NCBI GenBank assembly: GCA_002377645.1
Contig: DFQF01000075.1
Span: 1-11,557 of the forward strand
Direction of reading: 5' to 3'
From: Nitrospinaceae bacterium UBA3496
GTDB taxonomy: Bacteria > UBA8248
DNA length: 11,557 nucleotides
Shown: positions 1 through 7,646 of the stretch, piece after piece
Layout of the letters: each line of letters starts with the position of its first letter
Numbering within the stretch: the first letter of the stretch is position 1
Notes under the pieces: model-generated
Seen by the model: only the letters and a program-made list of their open reading frames with translations
What the model was told of the DNA's origin: nothing
The model's database searches: none
Translations under genes and position numbers: made by a program

Positions 1-1
1 C

Positions 2-694
2 GATATTGAAGAGGGTCAAATCACTGCACTTCTTGGACCAAATGGATCTGGTAAAACAAGCATATTCAATATTATATCAGGTTTAGTTAATCTTGATTCT
101 GGAAAAGTATTTTTCAATTCTGATAATATTACAAATAGAAAACCTGAGGATATTTCCAAACTAGGTATTTCAAGATTATTTCAAAAATCAAGATTATTTG
201 AAAATTTAACTGTAGAAGATAATTTATTAATTTCTTTACATAGTACAGATACACAATTCTTCAAGAATTTATTTTTGCCCAACAAAATATTGCTTGAAGA
301 GGAAGAAAAAATTGATAAAATTTTAACATTACTGAAAATAGAAGATTTAAAAGAGAAATTCGCGTCTGATTTGAGTTATGGTCAACAAAGGTTAGTGGAA
401 ATCACTAGAACTTTTCTTAATCCGCATAGTCTCGTTCTTCTTGATGAACCCGTAGCAGGTGTAAATCCAAAAGTCAGAAATAGATTTGCAAAATTTCTTC
501 TGGAGATGAAAAATCAAAAAGATACAATTTTGTTAATTGAACATGATATGAAATTTACATTTTCGATTGCGGATAGAGTTATTGTGCTTCATGAAGGTAG
601 AGTTATAGCTGATGGATTGCCTGCAGAGATAAAGGAAAATGAACTTGTTCAAAAAGTGTATTTGGGAGAAAAATTCTTTTCTAGTTCTTCATAA
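2..694 (+). CDS. ABC transporter ATP-binding protein, LivG-like (5' partial)
   Basis: The reading frame is open from the left edge, so the N-terminus lies outside the window; 230 residues remain. It is the cytoplasmic ATPase of an importer of the branched-chain amino acid/amide/urea (HAAT) type. Counting from the first full codon, Walker A GPNGSGKT is at 12-19, a Q-loop follows in 'LFQKS', the signature LSYGQQ starts at 124, Walker B LVLLDEP is at 144-150, and the switch histidine is in IEHDM at 181. The variant signature LSYGQQ, the D-loop 'AGVNP' and the C-terminal 'YLGE' are typical of LivG rather than LivF. The usual LivF partner is not immediately downstream, so it and the permeases, if present, lie to the left. 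An internal TTG at 275 is not a credible start because the motifs before it are in frame. It probably shares a transcript with the M20 gene 16 bases downstream. The substrate cannot be read from the sequence. Confidence 0.93.
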   Translation, partial: DIEEGQITALLGPNGSGKTSIFNIISGLVNLDSGKVFFNSDNITNRKPEDISKLGISRLFQKSRLFENLTVEDNLLISLHSTDTQFFKNLFLPNKILLEEEEKIDKILTLLKIEDLKEKFASDLSYGQQRLVEITRTFLNPHSLVLLDEPVAGVNPKVRNRFAKFLLEMKNQKDTILLIEHDMKFTFSIADRVIVLHEGRVIADGLPAEIKENELVQKVYLGEKFFSSSS

Positions 695-710
695 AAAAGG
701 GAGGAAATAA

Positions 711-1997
711 ATGGACTATGGAACTTCAGAATCTCATAGTAAAGTTTGGAGTTTTATTGACAAAGAGAAAATGGTTTCCCTAGCTAAGGATCTCGTTAAT
801 ATTCCAAGTGCTACAGGAGAAGAAGAGGAATGCTCTCTTTATTTAAATGATTATCTTTACAAAATTGGATTTGATCCTTTTTTGCAAGAAGTTGAACCTA
901 GACGTTCAAATTGTATAGCTACACTAAGAGGAAAGGGTAAGGGTGCTTCATTATTATTTAATGGTCATATGGATACTTCTTATTCTGGGAAAGAACAATT
1001 TTTGCCTAAAGTAAAGGCATTTCAGCCAAAAGCCTATGAAGAAGATGGCTGGATTTATGGTCTAGGAATTTATAATATGAAGGGAGCCTTGGCATGTTAT
1101 ATCGCTGCTATGGAAGCAGTAAAAAAATCTGAAGTTGAACTACGGGGAGATGTGAAGTTTGCAGCAGTTGTTGGTGAAATTGAGAGAGGACCAGTTGATA
1201 AATATCAAGGATCTTCTTTTCGCGGTGGTGGTTTTGGGACAAGTTATTATGTTACTCATGGTGGTATTGCAGATGTTGCTGTAATTGGAGAACCTACGGG
1301 ATTATCCCTCTTACCCGGACATTTAGGGTATATGTGGTCAAAAATCACTTTGACTGGACCTCCTTCTCACACAAGTTATAGTCATGATTATCCGAATACG
1401 ATTTCTCAAATGACAAAAATTATTACGGCACTTGAAAGTTGGGGTAAGGATTATCGTGAACGTAGAAAATATAAAGGGTATCCAGCAAATTTAAATCTTT
1501 CTGCTATAGAAGGTGGTTGGCCATACAGGTGTAGCAGAACCCCAGTTTTTTGTACTTTATATATAGATACTAGAGTTCCACCTAATGTAAGTATGATGGA
1601 AGTGAAATCAGAGATAGCAGAAGTTTTAGAGCAGGTGTCTAAAGATGTTGATGGAATAAATCCTCATCTTGAAACAATTATGACAGTTCCTGGGACAGAG
1701 ATTGATGTGGAATCTCCAGTTTCCAAAGTAGTCATGAAGTCTCACGAGGATGTTTTTGGAGAGAAGCCTGAAGTAATATCTGAAGCTTACATTTCAGATG
1801 CAACATATTTAAACCGTTTTGGCGTCCCTACAGTGAACTATGGACCTGCTGGGAGACTTCGAACAACTTCTGATAGTAGATGGGACCCTAATGCGGGAGA
1901 ACACGTGAGCATCCAAGATTTGTATGATTGTACTCGAGTATATGTGAGTCTTATTTTGAATGTATGTTCTAAGGAAAGAGAAGATTTTGTGTTGTAG
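711..1997 (+). CDS. M20-family metallohydrolase (ArgE/DapE/CPG2-like) with altered metal site
   Basis: This is a 428-residue cytoplasmic protein of the M20 peptidase/deacylase family, whose members use two zinc ions to hydrolyse amide bonds of N-acyl amino acids or dipeptides. The start has a strong Shine-Dalgarno GGGAGGA (699-705). Visible landmarks are GHMD with H86 and D88, the GxG..NMKGA loop at 118-126, the acidic cluster GEIE (E156, E158), GEPT with E194, the dimerisation-domain histidine in GPPSH (H220), and a late histidine in GEH (H398). Two positions differ from the family. The normally bridging Asp of 'DMKG' is Asn122, and the usual adjacent Glu-Glu pair is separated as Glu-Ile-Glu. 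The overall fold call is secure. Activity and substrate are not, and this may be a diverged subfamily with one metal or a different chemistry. Its position behind a LivG-type ATPase suggests that it acts on an imported amide or peptide-like compound. A strong terminator follows. Confidence 0.9.
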   Translation: MDYGTSESHSKVWSFIDKEKMVSLAKDLVNIPSATGEEEECSLYLNDYLYKIGFDPFLQEVEPRRSNCIATLRGKGKGASLLFNGHMDTSYSGKEQFLPKVKAFQPKAYEEDGWIYGLGIYNMKGALACYIAAMEAVKKSEVELRGDVKFAAVVGEIERGPVDKYQGSSFRGGGFGTSYYVTHGGIADVAVIGEPTGLSLLPGHLGYMWSKITLTGPPSHTSYSHDYPNTISQMTKIITALESWGKDYRERRKYKGYPANLNLSAIEGGWPYRCSRTPVFCTLYIDTRVPPNVSMMEVKSEIAEVLEQVSKDVDGINPHLETIMTVPGTEIDVESPVSKVVMKSHEDVFGEKPEVISEAYISDATYLNRFGVPTVNYGPAGRLRTTSDSRWDPNAGEHVSIQDLYDCTRVYVSLILNVCSKEREDFVL

Positions 1998-1999
1998 TT

Positions 2000-2042
2000 T
2001 CCGATGTCGAGATCTTGTTGAATCTCGACATCGGATTTTTTT
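2000..2042 (+). terminator. Rho-independent terminator after the M20 gene
   Basis: Two perfect 14-base arms (2000-2013 and 2022-2035) enclose an 8-base loop and are followed directly by seven T residues (2036-2042). The hairpin begins two bases after the M20 stop codon. It sits between convergent genes, and the T-tract overlaps the stop codon of the minus-strand hydrolase. Read leftward, the hairpin is not followed by a U-run, so by the intrinsic rule it terminates mainly rightward transcription. For the minus-strand message it could still act as a 3' stabilising hairpin. Confidence 0.93.
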
Positions 2043-3783
2043 AGTTTGGAATGATCGGTAGTAAAATGTACGAAGGGTGATTCGGACCAGTATGAATCTT
2101 TACTTTTTTCCCGAATATCTCGGCCGGTCTATCCACTTTATTGTCATGTTTGAATGGTCCTACTCCAGAGTAAATTCTTCCAGAGACAGGCATTTCTGGT
2201 TGCTCAAAACCAGGGTGTACATAGTCTCTTCCTCTTACACTTAAGCCTACTCTGTGTCCTTTTGGAACTACAATAGAAGTTGGCCATATTTCTATATCCA
2301 GTTCGTAGATGTCTCCTGGAGTGAGTAACTGTTTTTCATCGTGAGTGTGGTAAGGACGATAGATCTCGCTTTTCTCAGTATCTAATTTTCTGTGAGATGC
2401 TCTTAACCAACCCATACCAACTGGAGTGTTAGGATCATTTGAACCTTGAAAAGTAATTTCTTTCATATCCGCTGTAAAGATTCTTAGGATAAGAAAAAGA
2501 TCTGCATCCTCTGTCTCTGAAGATATAAATAATTTGCTTGCTACGGGTCCTGTAATTTCAGTATCCTCTTGAAGTACATCTGTCATGAACGTCAGGCCAT
2601 CTCCTAAAGCTTCATATTCTAGCTCAGATTCCTCTTCTGCTTGTCCTACTGAAAGTGTGGTATTTGAACTTTTTAAGTAATATTTAGTCCATTCTGTTCT
2701 TTCTAAGGGCCATTCGTTTTCTGATCTAATAATAAATTTTTCGCCAGGATGTCTAATGTGAAGAGAAACCTTTGGTTGCTCATTCCATCCTGTTTTTTCT
2801 TCTTTAAGGAAATGTCCAAAGAATTTTTTCTGTAAGTTTACTCCGTAATCGGTATAGAAGTGAGTGAAATGATCTAACCCATGAACTTCAAGCCATTTTT
2901 GATCAGATGCAGACTCAAGATATCCTTCAAAGTTGCCTCTAGGATGGAGTCCAACTCCACCCCAATTTCCTGCGGATAAAAGAGGAACATTGATTTTAGA
3001 ATAATCTGGCATACGTTCTTTCCAATAATCGTCGATCAAAGGGTGATCTAATAAATCTTGACCAAAATTTGTTCGATTACCAGCTAATGTCTCTTCTGGA
3101 AGAGTATCAGGACCAGAAACCCATTCACCGTTAATCCTGCTTCTCCAGTCTCGATTTCCTTTTCCATGCTGTCTCAGCATAACCGTGTCTGTATACCAAG
3201 TATTTGCGAAGAGACAGAGTATGCCGCCGTGGTGACTTAAATCACGATAAAGATCTGCCGCACCTTCCCAAACGCATATAGCGGCTAGGTGTGATGGTTG
3301 TGTAGAAGCCACAAACCATTGATTCATTCCAAAATAACTTATTCCATTTAATCCAACTTTTCCGTTGCTCCAGTCCTGCGTTCCTGCCCACTCTATACAA
3401 TCATGAAAATCTTTAGTTTCTCTTGGTGACCAAACCTCCATATAGCCTGGTGATCGTCCAGCTCCTCTAGAATCAACTCGAACTATTGCGTATCCATCGG
3501 GAACCCATCTTTCTGGGTCCACTAGTTCCCAATTCATATATTTGCAGGAAGAACCAGCTAAAGATTCAGGGAACTTTTCGGTTAAAACTTTCCATTGATT
3601 TGGATAGCCATCTTTTAAGTGAAGCCATTTAGCATAGGGGCCATAACTCATTACAACAGGATATTTTCCTTCTCCAACGGGACGATATACATCGCATCGT
3701 AAGACAACTCCATCGTCCATTTCGATTGGAACATCCCAATCTATTTGCATTCCGTCTTGAATCTCACTTTTGTAGTTTTCCAT
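2041..3783 (-). CDS. CocE/NonD-type alpha/beta hydrolase (peptidase S15-like)
   Basis: This 580-residue protein belongs to the Xaa-Pro dipeptidyl-peptidase/cocaine esterase superfamily, which contains serine esterases and amidases. An N-terminal alpha/beta-hydrolase domain covers about 15-325. It includes SYGPY (46-50, the region that supplies the oxyanion-hole Tyr in CocE), the 'DSRGAGRSPG' turn at 104-113, and the nucleophile elbow GISYFG with Ser149. The general-base histidine is probably H305 in HGLDHF, before 'FFGHFLK'. A C-terminal jelly-roll domain (about 335-575, X-Pro dipeptidyl-peptidase C-terminal type) completes the usual length. Where CocE has its catalytic Asp in a 'GWYD' turn, this protein reads AGNWGG (271-276), so the acid must differ or come from elsewhere. 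No signal peptide is seen, so a cytoplasmic location is inferred. The start is preceded only by a weak GGGG (about 3791-3794). It lies 36 bases after the SDR gene on the same strand with no terminator between, so the two are probably co-transcribed. The substrate is unknown. Confidence 0.9.
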   Translation of the reverse strand: MENYKSEIQDGMQIDWDVPIEMDDGVVLRCDVYRPVGEGKYPVVMSYGPYAKWLHLKDGYPNQWKVLTEKFPESLAGSSCKYMNWELVDPERWVPDGYAIVRVDSRGAGRSPGYMEVWSPRETKDFHDCIEWAGTQDWSNGKVGLNGISYFGMNQWFVASTQPSHLAAICVWEGAADLYRDLSHHGGILCLFANTWYTDTVMLRQHGKGNRDWRSRINGEWVSGPDTLPEETLAGNRTNFGQDLLDHPLIDDYWKERMPDYSKINVPLLSAGNWGGVGLHPRGNFEGYLESASDQKWLEVHGLDHFTHFYTDYGVNLQKKFFGHFLKEEKTGWNEQPKVSLHIRHPGEKFIIRSENEWPLERTEWTKYYLKSSNTTLSVGQAEEESELEYEALGDGLTFMTDVLQEDTEITGPVASKLFISSETEDADLFLILRIFTADMKEITFQGSNDPNTPVGMGWLRASHRKLDTEKSEIYRPYHTHDEKQLLTPGDIYELDIEIWPTSIVVPKGHRVGLSVRGRDYVHPGFEQPEMPVSGRIYSGVGPFKHDNKVDRPAEIFGKKVKIHTGPNHPSYILLPIIPN

Positions 3784-3819
3784 AATCTAGCCCCATAAGA
3801 AATAAAAATATTTTTTAAA

Positions 3820-4584
3820 TTATCCAGTCATTGATGCGCCGTCTACTGAAACGATTGATCCACTCATGAATTCATTTTCTGGAGAAACTAAAAACACAGC
3901 GGTAGCTGCAATATTCACAGGATCGCCGAATCGTCCAAGAGGGATCCCTTTAATTCTTCTGTCAGCATAATCTTTCTCTTCTTGAATCTTTGTTTTTACT
4001 CGACCACTTGAAACAAGTCCGGGTGCTAAACAATTCACACGTATTCCTAGAGGTCCTAATTCCATTGCTAAAGATTGTGTTAAAAGTTCAACAGCAGCTT
4101 TTGTGCCACAGTATAAGGTTCTTTCTGGTCTTGCTCGATGTCCAGAGATGGAACCCATCATGAGAATATCTCCACTCTTTTGTTGTGACATTGTCTTTAC
4201 AGCTTCCCTTGAACTAAAATAGAAAGACTTTGTGTTCACTTCAAACATAGTGTGAATTTCTTCATCGGTTACTTCAAGAATAGGCTTGAAATTTCTCGTT
4301 CCTGCACAATTAACAAGAATGTCCAAACCTCCAAGAAATTTTACACCGTCCTTGACTGCAATACCGCCCTGTTCCGACTTAGAGAAATCATAACCTTTCC
4401 CGTCTGAACGAACTCCTGATGCAGTGCATCGATTTATTGTTTCATTTAATGCTTCTTGATTTCCTCCTCCAACTGCCCAAACATCAGCACCTTCGGCTGC
4501 AAATCGAGCAGCGATCTCTGCCCCCATACCAGAAGATGACCCAGTTACAATTGCTTTTTTACTTTCTAATTTTTTTTCGGTCAT
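3820..4584 (-). CDS. Short-chain dehydrogenase/reductase (classical SDR, FabG-like)
   Basis: This 254-residue protein, counted from the preferred ATG, has the full classical SDR pattern. It carries the Rossmann motif TGSSSGMG (14-21), NCAG (92-95), the helix Asn N117, and the catalytic set Ser145, Tyr158 and Lys162 in YCGTK. A late 'GRFGDPVNIA' segment and the C-terminal 'SGSIVSVDGA' are also typical. It should catalyse NAD(P)-dependent interconversion of an alcohol and a ketone in the cytoplasm. Cofactor choice is uncertain: after strand 2 the sequence is 'WAVGGGNQ', with neither the clear acidic residue of NAD users nor an obvious Arg. A GTG two codons upstream (4588-4590) is a possible start, but the GGAG at 4593-4590 is placed for the ATG at 4584. 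It is the first gene of a leftward SDR-hydrolase transcript starting in the divergent region. Its specific substrate cannot be assigned from sequence. Confidence 0.93.
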   Translation of the reverse strand: MTEKKLESKKAIVTGSSSGMGAEIAARFAAEGADVWAVGGGNQEALNETINRCTASGVRSDGKGYDFSKSEQGGIAVKDGVKFLGGLDILVNCAGTRNFKPILEVTDEEIHTMFEVNTKSFYFSSREAVKTMSQQKSGDILMMGSISGHRARPERTLYCGTKAAVELLTQSLAMELGPLGIRVNCLAPGLVSSGRVKTKIQEEKDYADRRIKGIPLGRFGDPVNIAATAVFLVSPENEFMSGSIVSVDGASMTG

Positions 4585-4589
4585 ATGCA

Positions 4590-4593
4590 CTCC
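4590..4593 (-). promoter_or_regulatory. Shine-Dalgarno that decides the SDR start
   Basis: Read on the minus strand, GGAG ends five bases before the ATG at 4584-4582. It overlaps the first G of the alternative GTG at 4590, so a ribosome bound here cannot use that GTG. This favours the shorter 254-residue product. Confidence 0.65.
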
Positions 4594-4648
4594 ATTGAAC
4601 CTTGATATGTGTTGTCAGTTTTGTGATGAATATATATTTTGAGAACAA

Positions 4649-4675
4649 AAAACATATCTAATTAACGAATGTTTT
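4649..4675. promoter_or_regulatory. Inverted repeat in the divergent control region, possible operator
   Basis: AAAACAT (4649-4655) and ATGTTTT (4669-4675) are exact reverse complements separated by 13 AT-rich bases. The repeat lies about 65 bases upstream of the SDR start and 140 bases upstream of the permease start. Such spaced dyads are often bound by dimeric regulators. No regulator gene is present in the window, and an AT-rich region can make short dyads by chance, so this is only a candidate site. Confidence 0.3.
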
Positions 4676-4705
4676 GCTAGTTGTCATAAAAAATAAAATG
4701 TATCG

Positions 4706-4734
4706 TTGTTTTCAAAAATTGAAGATATTACAAT
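4706..4734 (+). promoter_or_regulatory. Putative sigma-70-like promoter for the importer operon
   Basis: TTGTTT (4706-4711) and TACAAT (4729-4734) are separated by 17 bases. The -10 element matches the consensus at five of six positions, the -35 only at its TTG. Transcription would start near 4741, giving a leader of about 75 bases before the permease start. Nothing equally good was seen for the leftward SDR promoter in the same gap. Confidence 0.4.
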
Positions 4735-4752
4735 CAGGTCATATTTTCAATA

Positions 4753-4792
4753 CAATTAATTGCATGCATTTTTTTAAAAAAAGAACGTTCCT
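4753..4792. promoter_or_regulatory. Cluster of short perfect palindromes in the permease leader
   Basis: Three palindromes fall within 40 bases: CAATTAATTG (4753-4762), TGCATGCA (4761-4768, sharing two bases with the first) and GAACGTTC (4783-4790). The last extends to a 12-base imperfect dyad at 4781-4792. It is flanked on both sides by A/T homopolymer runs. They lie between the candidate promoter and the permease start, where a repressor could block transcription. The role is inferred from position only. Confidence 0.25.
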
Positions 4793-4817
4793 AAAAAAAG
4801 TGTCAGGATAAGGTGTC

Positions 4818-6527
4818 GTGCGGTCAGATTTTATCAAGTCAATGAAAAACTTAAAACACGAAAAAATCAGGACCCTGATTTTTGTTTCCGCTGCAGTAAT
4901 TCTTGGTTTCTTTGTTCTGTACCCACTAGGGATACTCTTTAAGAGAAGTTTATATGATTACACTGCTAATGCATGGACTTTACAGAATTATTTTACATTT
5001 TATACTGATCCGGAATTATATTCTGCATTTTGGAACACCTTAAAACTTGCCTTTGCAACTTCTATTTTCTCACTTCTTGTTGCTTTGCCAATGGCTTGGG
5101 GCGTTTCTAGAACGGATATGCCGTTTAGGCAAACATGTCGTTCTATGGTTGTTCTCACATTTGCCACTCCCAGTTTTTTAGGTGCAATAGGTTGGATAGT
5201 CTTGTTAGGTCCACGTGCTGGAATTGTGAACCAAATCACAATGGGATTATTTGGTCTTGAAGAACCTTTGTTTAATATTTTCAGTTTTGGAGGTATGGCT
5301 TTTGTGATGGGCTTGTTTGTATATCCTTTCATGTTTTTTTCTGTTGTTTCAGCTTTAGATAATATGGATCCTAATTACGAACAATCTGCAAAAATTTTAG
5401 GTTCGAGCACTTTAAGAGTTATACTTACAGTTACTCTTCCTATTGTAACTCCAGCTATCTTGTCTGGTTTGATTCTGGTTATCTTAGAAAGCTTTGTCGT
5501 GTTTGGAGCTCCGGCAATAGTTGGGAATCCTGCTTATATACATACTCTTTCTACTCAGGTATACAATCTATTTTCTGACGATCCTCCACAATTTCATATG
5601 GCTGCAACCGCTGCAACACCGATAGTAATTGTCACTGCTATATTATTAATTTTTCAACGTTCATATTTAGGAAAAAGACAGTTTATTACTGTTACTGGAA
5701 AATCCCCGCAGCCAGAATTAATTGAAATAGGGAAATGGAAATATGTTTTATCTGCTTTTTCTTTAATTGTGGTTTTTGTAAGTATCGGAATGCCTACTCT
5801 AGCTCTATTTCAGGCATCTATCGTAAAAGTATGGGGCAATTTTCCTACTTTTGACAATCTTACGTTAGATAATTATCTTGATCTATTCACATCTAACAGA
5901 GACATTGTAGTTAGAGCTTTCTTGAACAGTTTTATATTAGCCATTGGCGCTGCATTTGTATGTATTGCATTTACTTTCGTTATGGCTTGGATAATTGAGA
6001 GAACTACAGTTCCTGGAAGAGAGTTTCTTTCTTTGCTCTCTATGATCGGAATGTCTTTCCCGGGTGTTGCTCTAGGAGTAGCGTTAGTTATTGCTTTTGC
6101 GGGCAAGCCTTTTTTCCTATACGGAACATTATGGTTGTTCCTAGTTGGATATTTCGTGAAAGGTACACCAATTGCTTTTATGTTTGCCAGATCTTCTCTA
6201 AAGCAGATTCATGAAGAGTTAGAGCATTCTTCGCGTGTTTTAGGTGCTGGTTGGTTGAAGACAATGAAAGATATTACATTGCCGCTTATGAAGAAGGGTC
6301 TTTTTTCTGTAGGGACTATCATTTTCTGTATGAAATTTCGTGATATGGCAACTTCAATAATGCTCTATACTGGCGGTTTGGAAGTTATTTCAATTTTGAT
6401 CTTCGAGTTTGTAGAAGAGGCTGAAATGGGAACATTAGGCGCTCTTACTTTTATAGTGATGTGTATTAATTTGACTCTTGTTGCTCTTTCCAAAAAATTA
6501 GTTGGAAAGGGTGCATTCGAAATGTGA
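4818..6527 (+). CDS. ABC importer permease, fused double domain (FbpB/AfuB/ThiP class)
   Basis: This 569-residue inner-membrane protein holds two homologous permease halves of about six helices each, as in ferric (FbpB), thiamine (ThiP) and 2-aminoethylphosphonate-type systems. Hydrophobic segments appear near 19-41, 70-93, 108-132, 154-180, 208-232 and 263-280 in the first half. In the second half they are near 308-332, 366-393, 402-427, 432-457, 494-514 and 540-557. Each half has an EAA-type cytoplasmic loop that docks on the ATPase: the first is in the region 188-208 with 'AKILGSS', the second in 469-490 with 'SRVLGAG', both ending in 'TLP'. The protein is therefore self-sufficient as the membrane channel. 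I take the GTG at 4818, with AGGA (4805-4808) or AAGG (4810-4813) upstream. An ATG at 4842 is an alternative that would remove eight residues without affecting the helices. It is the first gene of the permease-ATPase-binding protein operon. Confidence 0.93.
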   Translation: MRSDFIKSMKNLKHEKIRTLIFVSAAVILGFFVLYPLGILFKRSLYDYTANAWTLQNYFTFYTDPELYSAFWNTLKLAFATSIFSLLVALPMAWGVSRTDMPFRQTCRSMVVLTFATPSFLGAIGWIVLLGPRAGIVNQITMGLFGLEEPLFNIFSFGGMAFVMGLFVYPFMFFSVVSALDNMDPNYEQSAKILGSSTLRVILTVTLPIVTPAILSGLILVILESFVVFGAPAIVGNPAYIHTLSTQVYNLFSDDPPQFHMAATAATPIVIVTAILLIFQRSYLGKRQFITVTGKSPQPELIEIGKWKYVLSAFSLIVVFVSIGMPTLALFQASIVKVWGNFPTFDNLTLDNYLDLFTSNRDIVVRAFLNSFILAIGAAFVCIAFTFVMAWIIERTTVPGREFLSLLSMIGMSFPGVALGVALVIAFAGKPFFLYGTLWLFLVGYFVKGTPIAFMFARSSLKQIHEELEHSSRVLGAGWLKTMKDITLPLMKKGLFSVGTIIFCMKFRDMATSIMLYTGGLEVISILIFEFVEEAEMGTLGALTFIVMCINLTLVALSKKLVGKGAFEM

Positions 6528-6532
6528 GGTGA
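6526..6532 (+). promoter_or_regulatory. Shine-Dalgarno overlapping the permease stop, sets a TTG start
   Basis: GAGGTGA overlaps the last two bases of the permease stop codon (TGA, 6525-6527) and precedes a TTG at 6536. There is no closer ATG or GTG in frame, and the protein from this TTG begins with the expected first strand of an ABC ATPase. The arrangement suggests translational coupling of ATPase to permease, with the weak start codon limiting output. Confidence 0.65.
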
Positions 6533-6535
6533 CAA

Positions 6536-7612
6536 TTGCCTGATCTATTTATTGACAACGTGACTAAGGAATTTGAAGAGACAGTAGCATTAAATAATTT
6601 CTCTCTAAAAATCAAAAATGGAGAGGCTGTAGTTCTTTTAGGTCCTAGTGGATGTGGAAAAACTACTTTACTTAAGACTATTGCAGGATTTTTAAAGCCT
6701 GATCAGGGGCAGATTCGTTTGGGAGACAAGATTGTTTCTGATAATCACGAAATTCTTCCTCCAGACAAACGAGAAATGTCTATGGTTTTCCAGTCTTATG
6801 CTATTTGGCCACATAAGACAGTTTTTCAGAATGTGGCATATGGATTGGAAGTTCGAAAAGTGCCAAAAAGTGAGTTGTCGGAGAGGGTGCATAACGCACT
6901 TTCAATGGTGCAACTTGATGGCTTGGAACATAGATATTCGACTGAACTGTCGGGTGGACAGCAGCAGCGTGTGGCACTAGCAAGAGCTTTTGTTGTTGAT
7001 CCATCCCTTCTTCTTTTAGATGAACCTCTCTCTAATTTGGATGCAAATTTGAGAGTAGAGATGAGAGAAGAACTGTCAGATCTCCATAACAGGATAGGGA
7101 TTACTTTTATATATGTAACTCACGATCAAGAAGAAGCTATGGTTTTAGGAGATAGAATAGTACTCATGGATCATGGATTAAAAGTACAGGAAGGAACCCC
7201 TGAAGATCTTTATGAAAGACCTATTAATACATTTGCTGCAAGTTTTATTGGTACTTCTAATATTTTCTCTGGAGATGTGATTGAAGAATCTACTGATAAT
7301 TCTGTTGTTATGAAAACAGATCTTGGCCCTATTACTGTTCAACAACAATTAGTAAATATTAAAGGTAAAGAAGGTACTTTTTGTATTCGTCCTGAATGGG
7401 TGAAATTTCACAATAATATATCAACAGGAGCAGTGAACTCTTTTAATGTGAAAGTTTTGAAAAAACAATACTATGGAAAATATAGTCGTTATACGGTTGG
7501 CATAAATGATAAAGAAATCTCTGTTGAAACTACTTTTGATAGTGCGGTTTCAATCGGCGATGAAATTTCTATGGAATTTCCACCACAATATTGTGTTTGT
7601 TTGAGACAATAA
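6536..7612 (+). CDS. ABC importer ATPase with C-terminal TOBE-type domain (FbpC/PotA/CysA class)
   Basis: This 358-residue cytoplasmic ATPase powers the adjacent permease. The nucleotide-binding domain covers about 1-240. Walker A GPSGCGKT is at 36-43, the Q-loop glutamine is Q86 in VFQSYAIWPH, the signature LSGGQ is at 138-142, Walker B with D162 and E163 leads into the D-loop SNLD, and the switch His196 is in THDQEE. Every catalytic element is intact. Residues from about 243 to the end form a beta-rich extension of the TOBE kind found in the MalK/PotA/FbpC group, where it can carry regulatory sites. The length is normal for that group. It starts at TTG with a Shine-Dalgarno overlapping the preceding stop, eight bases after the permease, and the binding-protein gene follows 34 bases later. 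The name FbpC is a class label; ferric transport is not implied. Confidence 0.95.
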   Translation: MPDLFIDNVTKEFEETVALNNFSLKIKNGEAVVLLGPSGCGKTTLLKTIAGFLKPDQGQIRLGDKIVSDNHEILPPDKREMSMVFQSYAIWPHKTVFQNVAYGLEVRKVPKSELSERVHNALSMVQLDGLEHRYSTELSGGQQQRVALARAFVVDPSLLLLDEPLSNLDANLRVEMREELSDLHNRIGITFIYVTHDQEEAMVLGDRIVLMDHGLKVQEGTPEDLYERPINTFAASFIGTSNIFSGDVIEESTDNSVVMKTDLGPITVQQQLVNIKGKEGTFCIRPEWVKFHNNISTGAVNSFNVKVLKKQYYGKYSRYTVGINDKEISVETTFDSAVSIGDEISMEFPPQYCVCLRQ

Positions 7613-7646
7613 ATTTTGTTTTCTTTTAAACTAAGGGGGTATAAGA

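Noticed and set aside
3804..3816. AT-only palindrome between the SDR and hydrolase genes as a terminator
   Set aside because: The stem would be made only of A-T pairs with no real loop, too weak to end transcription. The two genes are better read as one transcript.
5000..5332. Minus-strand open frame of 110 codons inside the permease gene
   Set aside because: It is antisense to conserved permease helices. Its residues are the antisense image of hydrophobic codons, and no ribosome site is seen.
6692..7004. Overlapping short open frames on both strands inside the ABC ATPase gene
   Set aside because: They lie wholly within the well-supported ATPase frame, have no Shine-Dalgarno and no recognisable protein character, and follow from its base composition.
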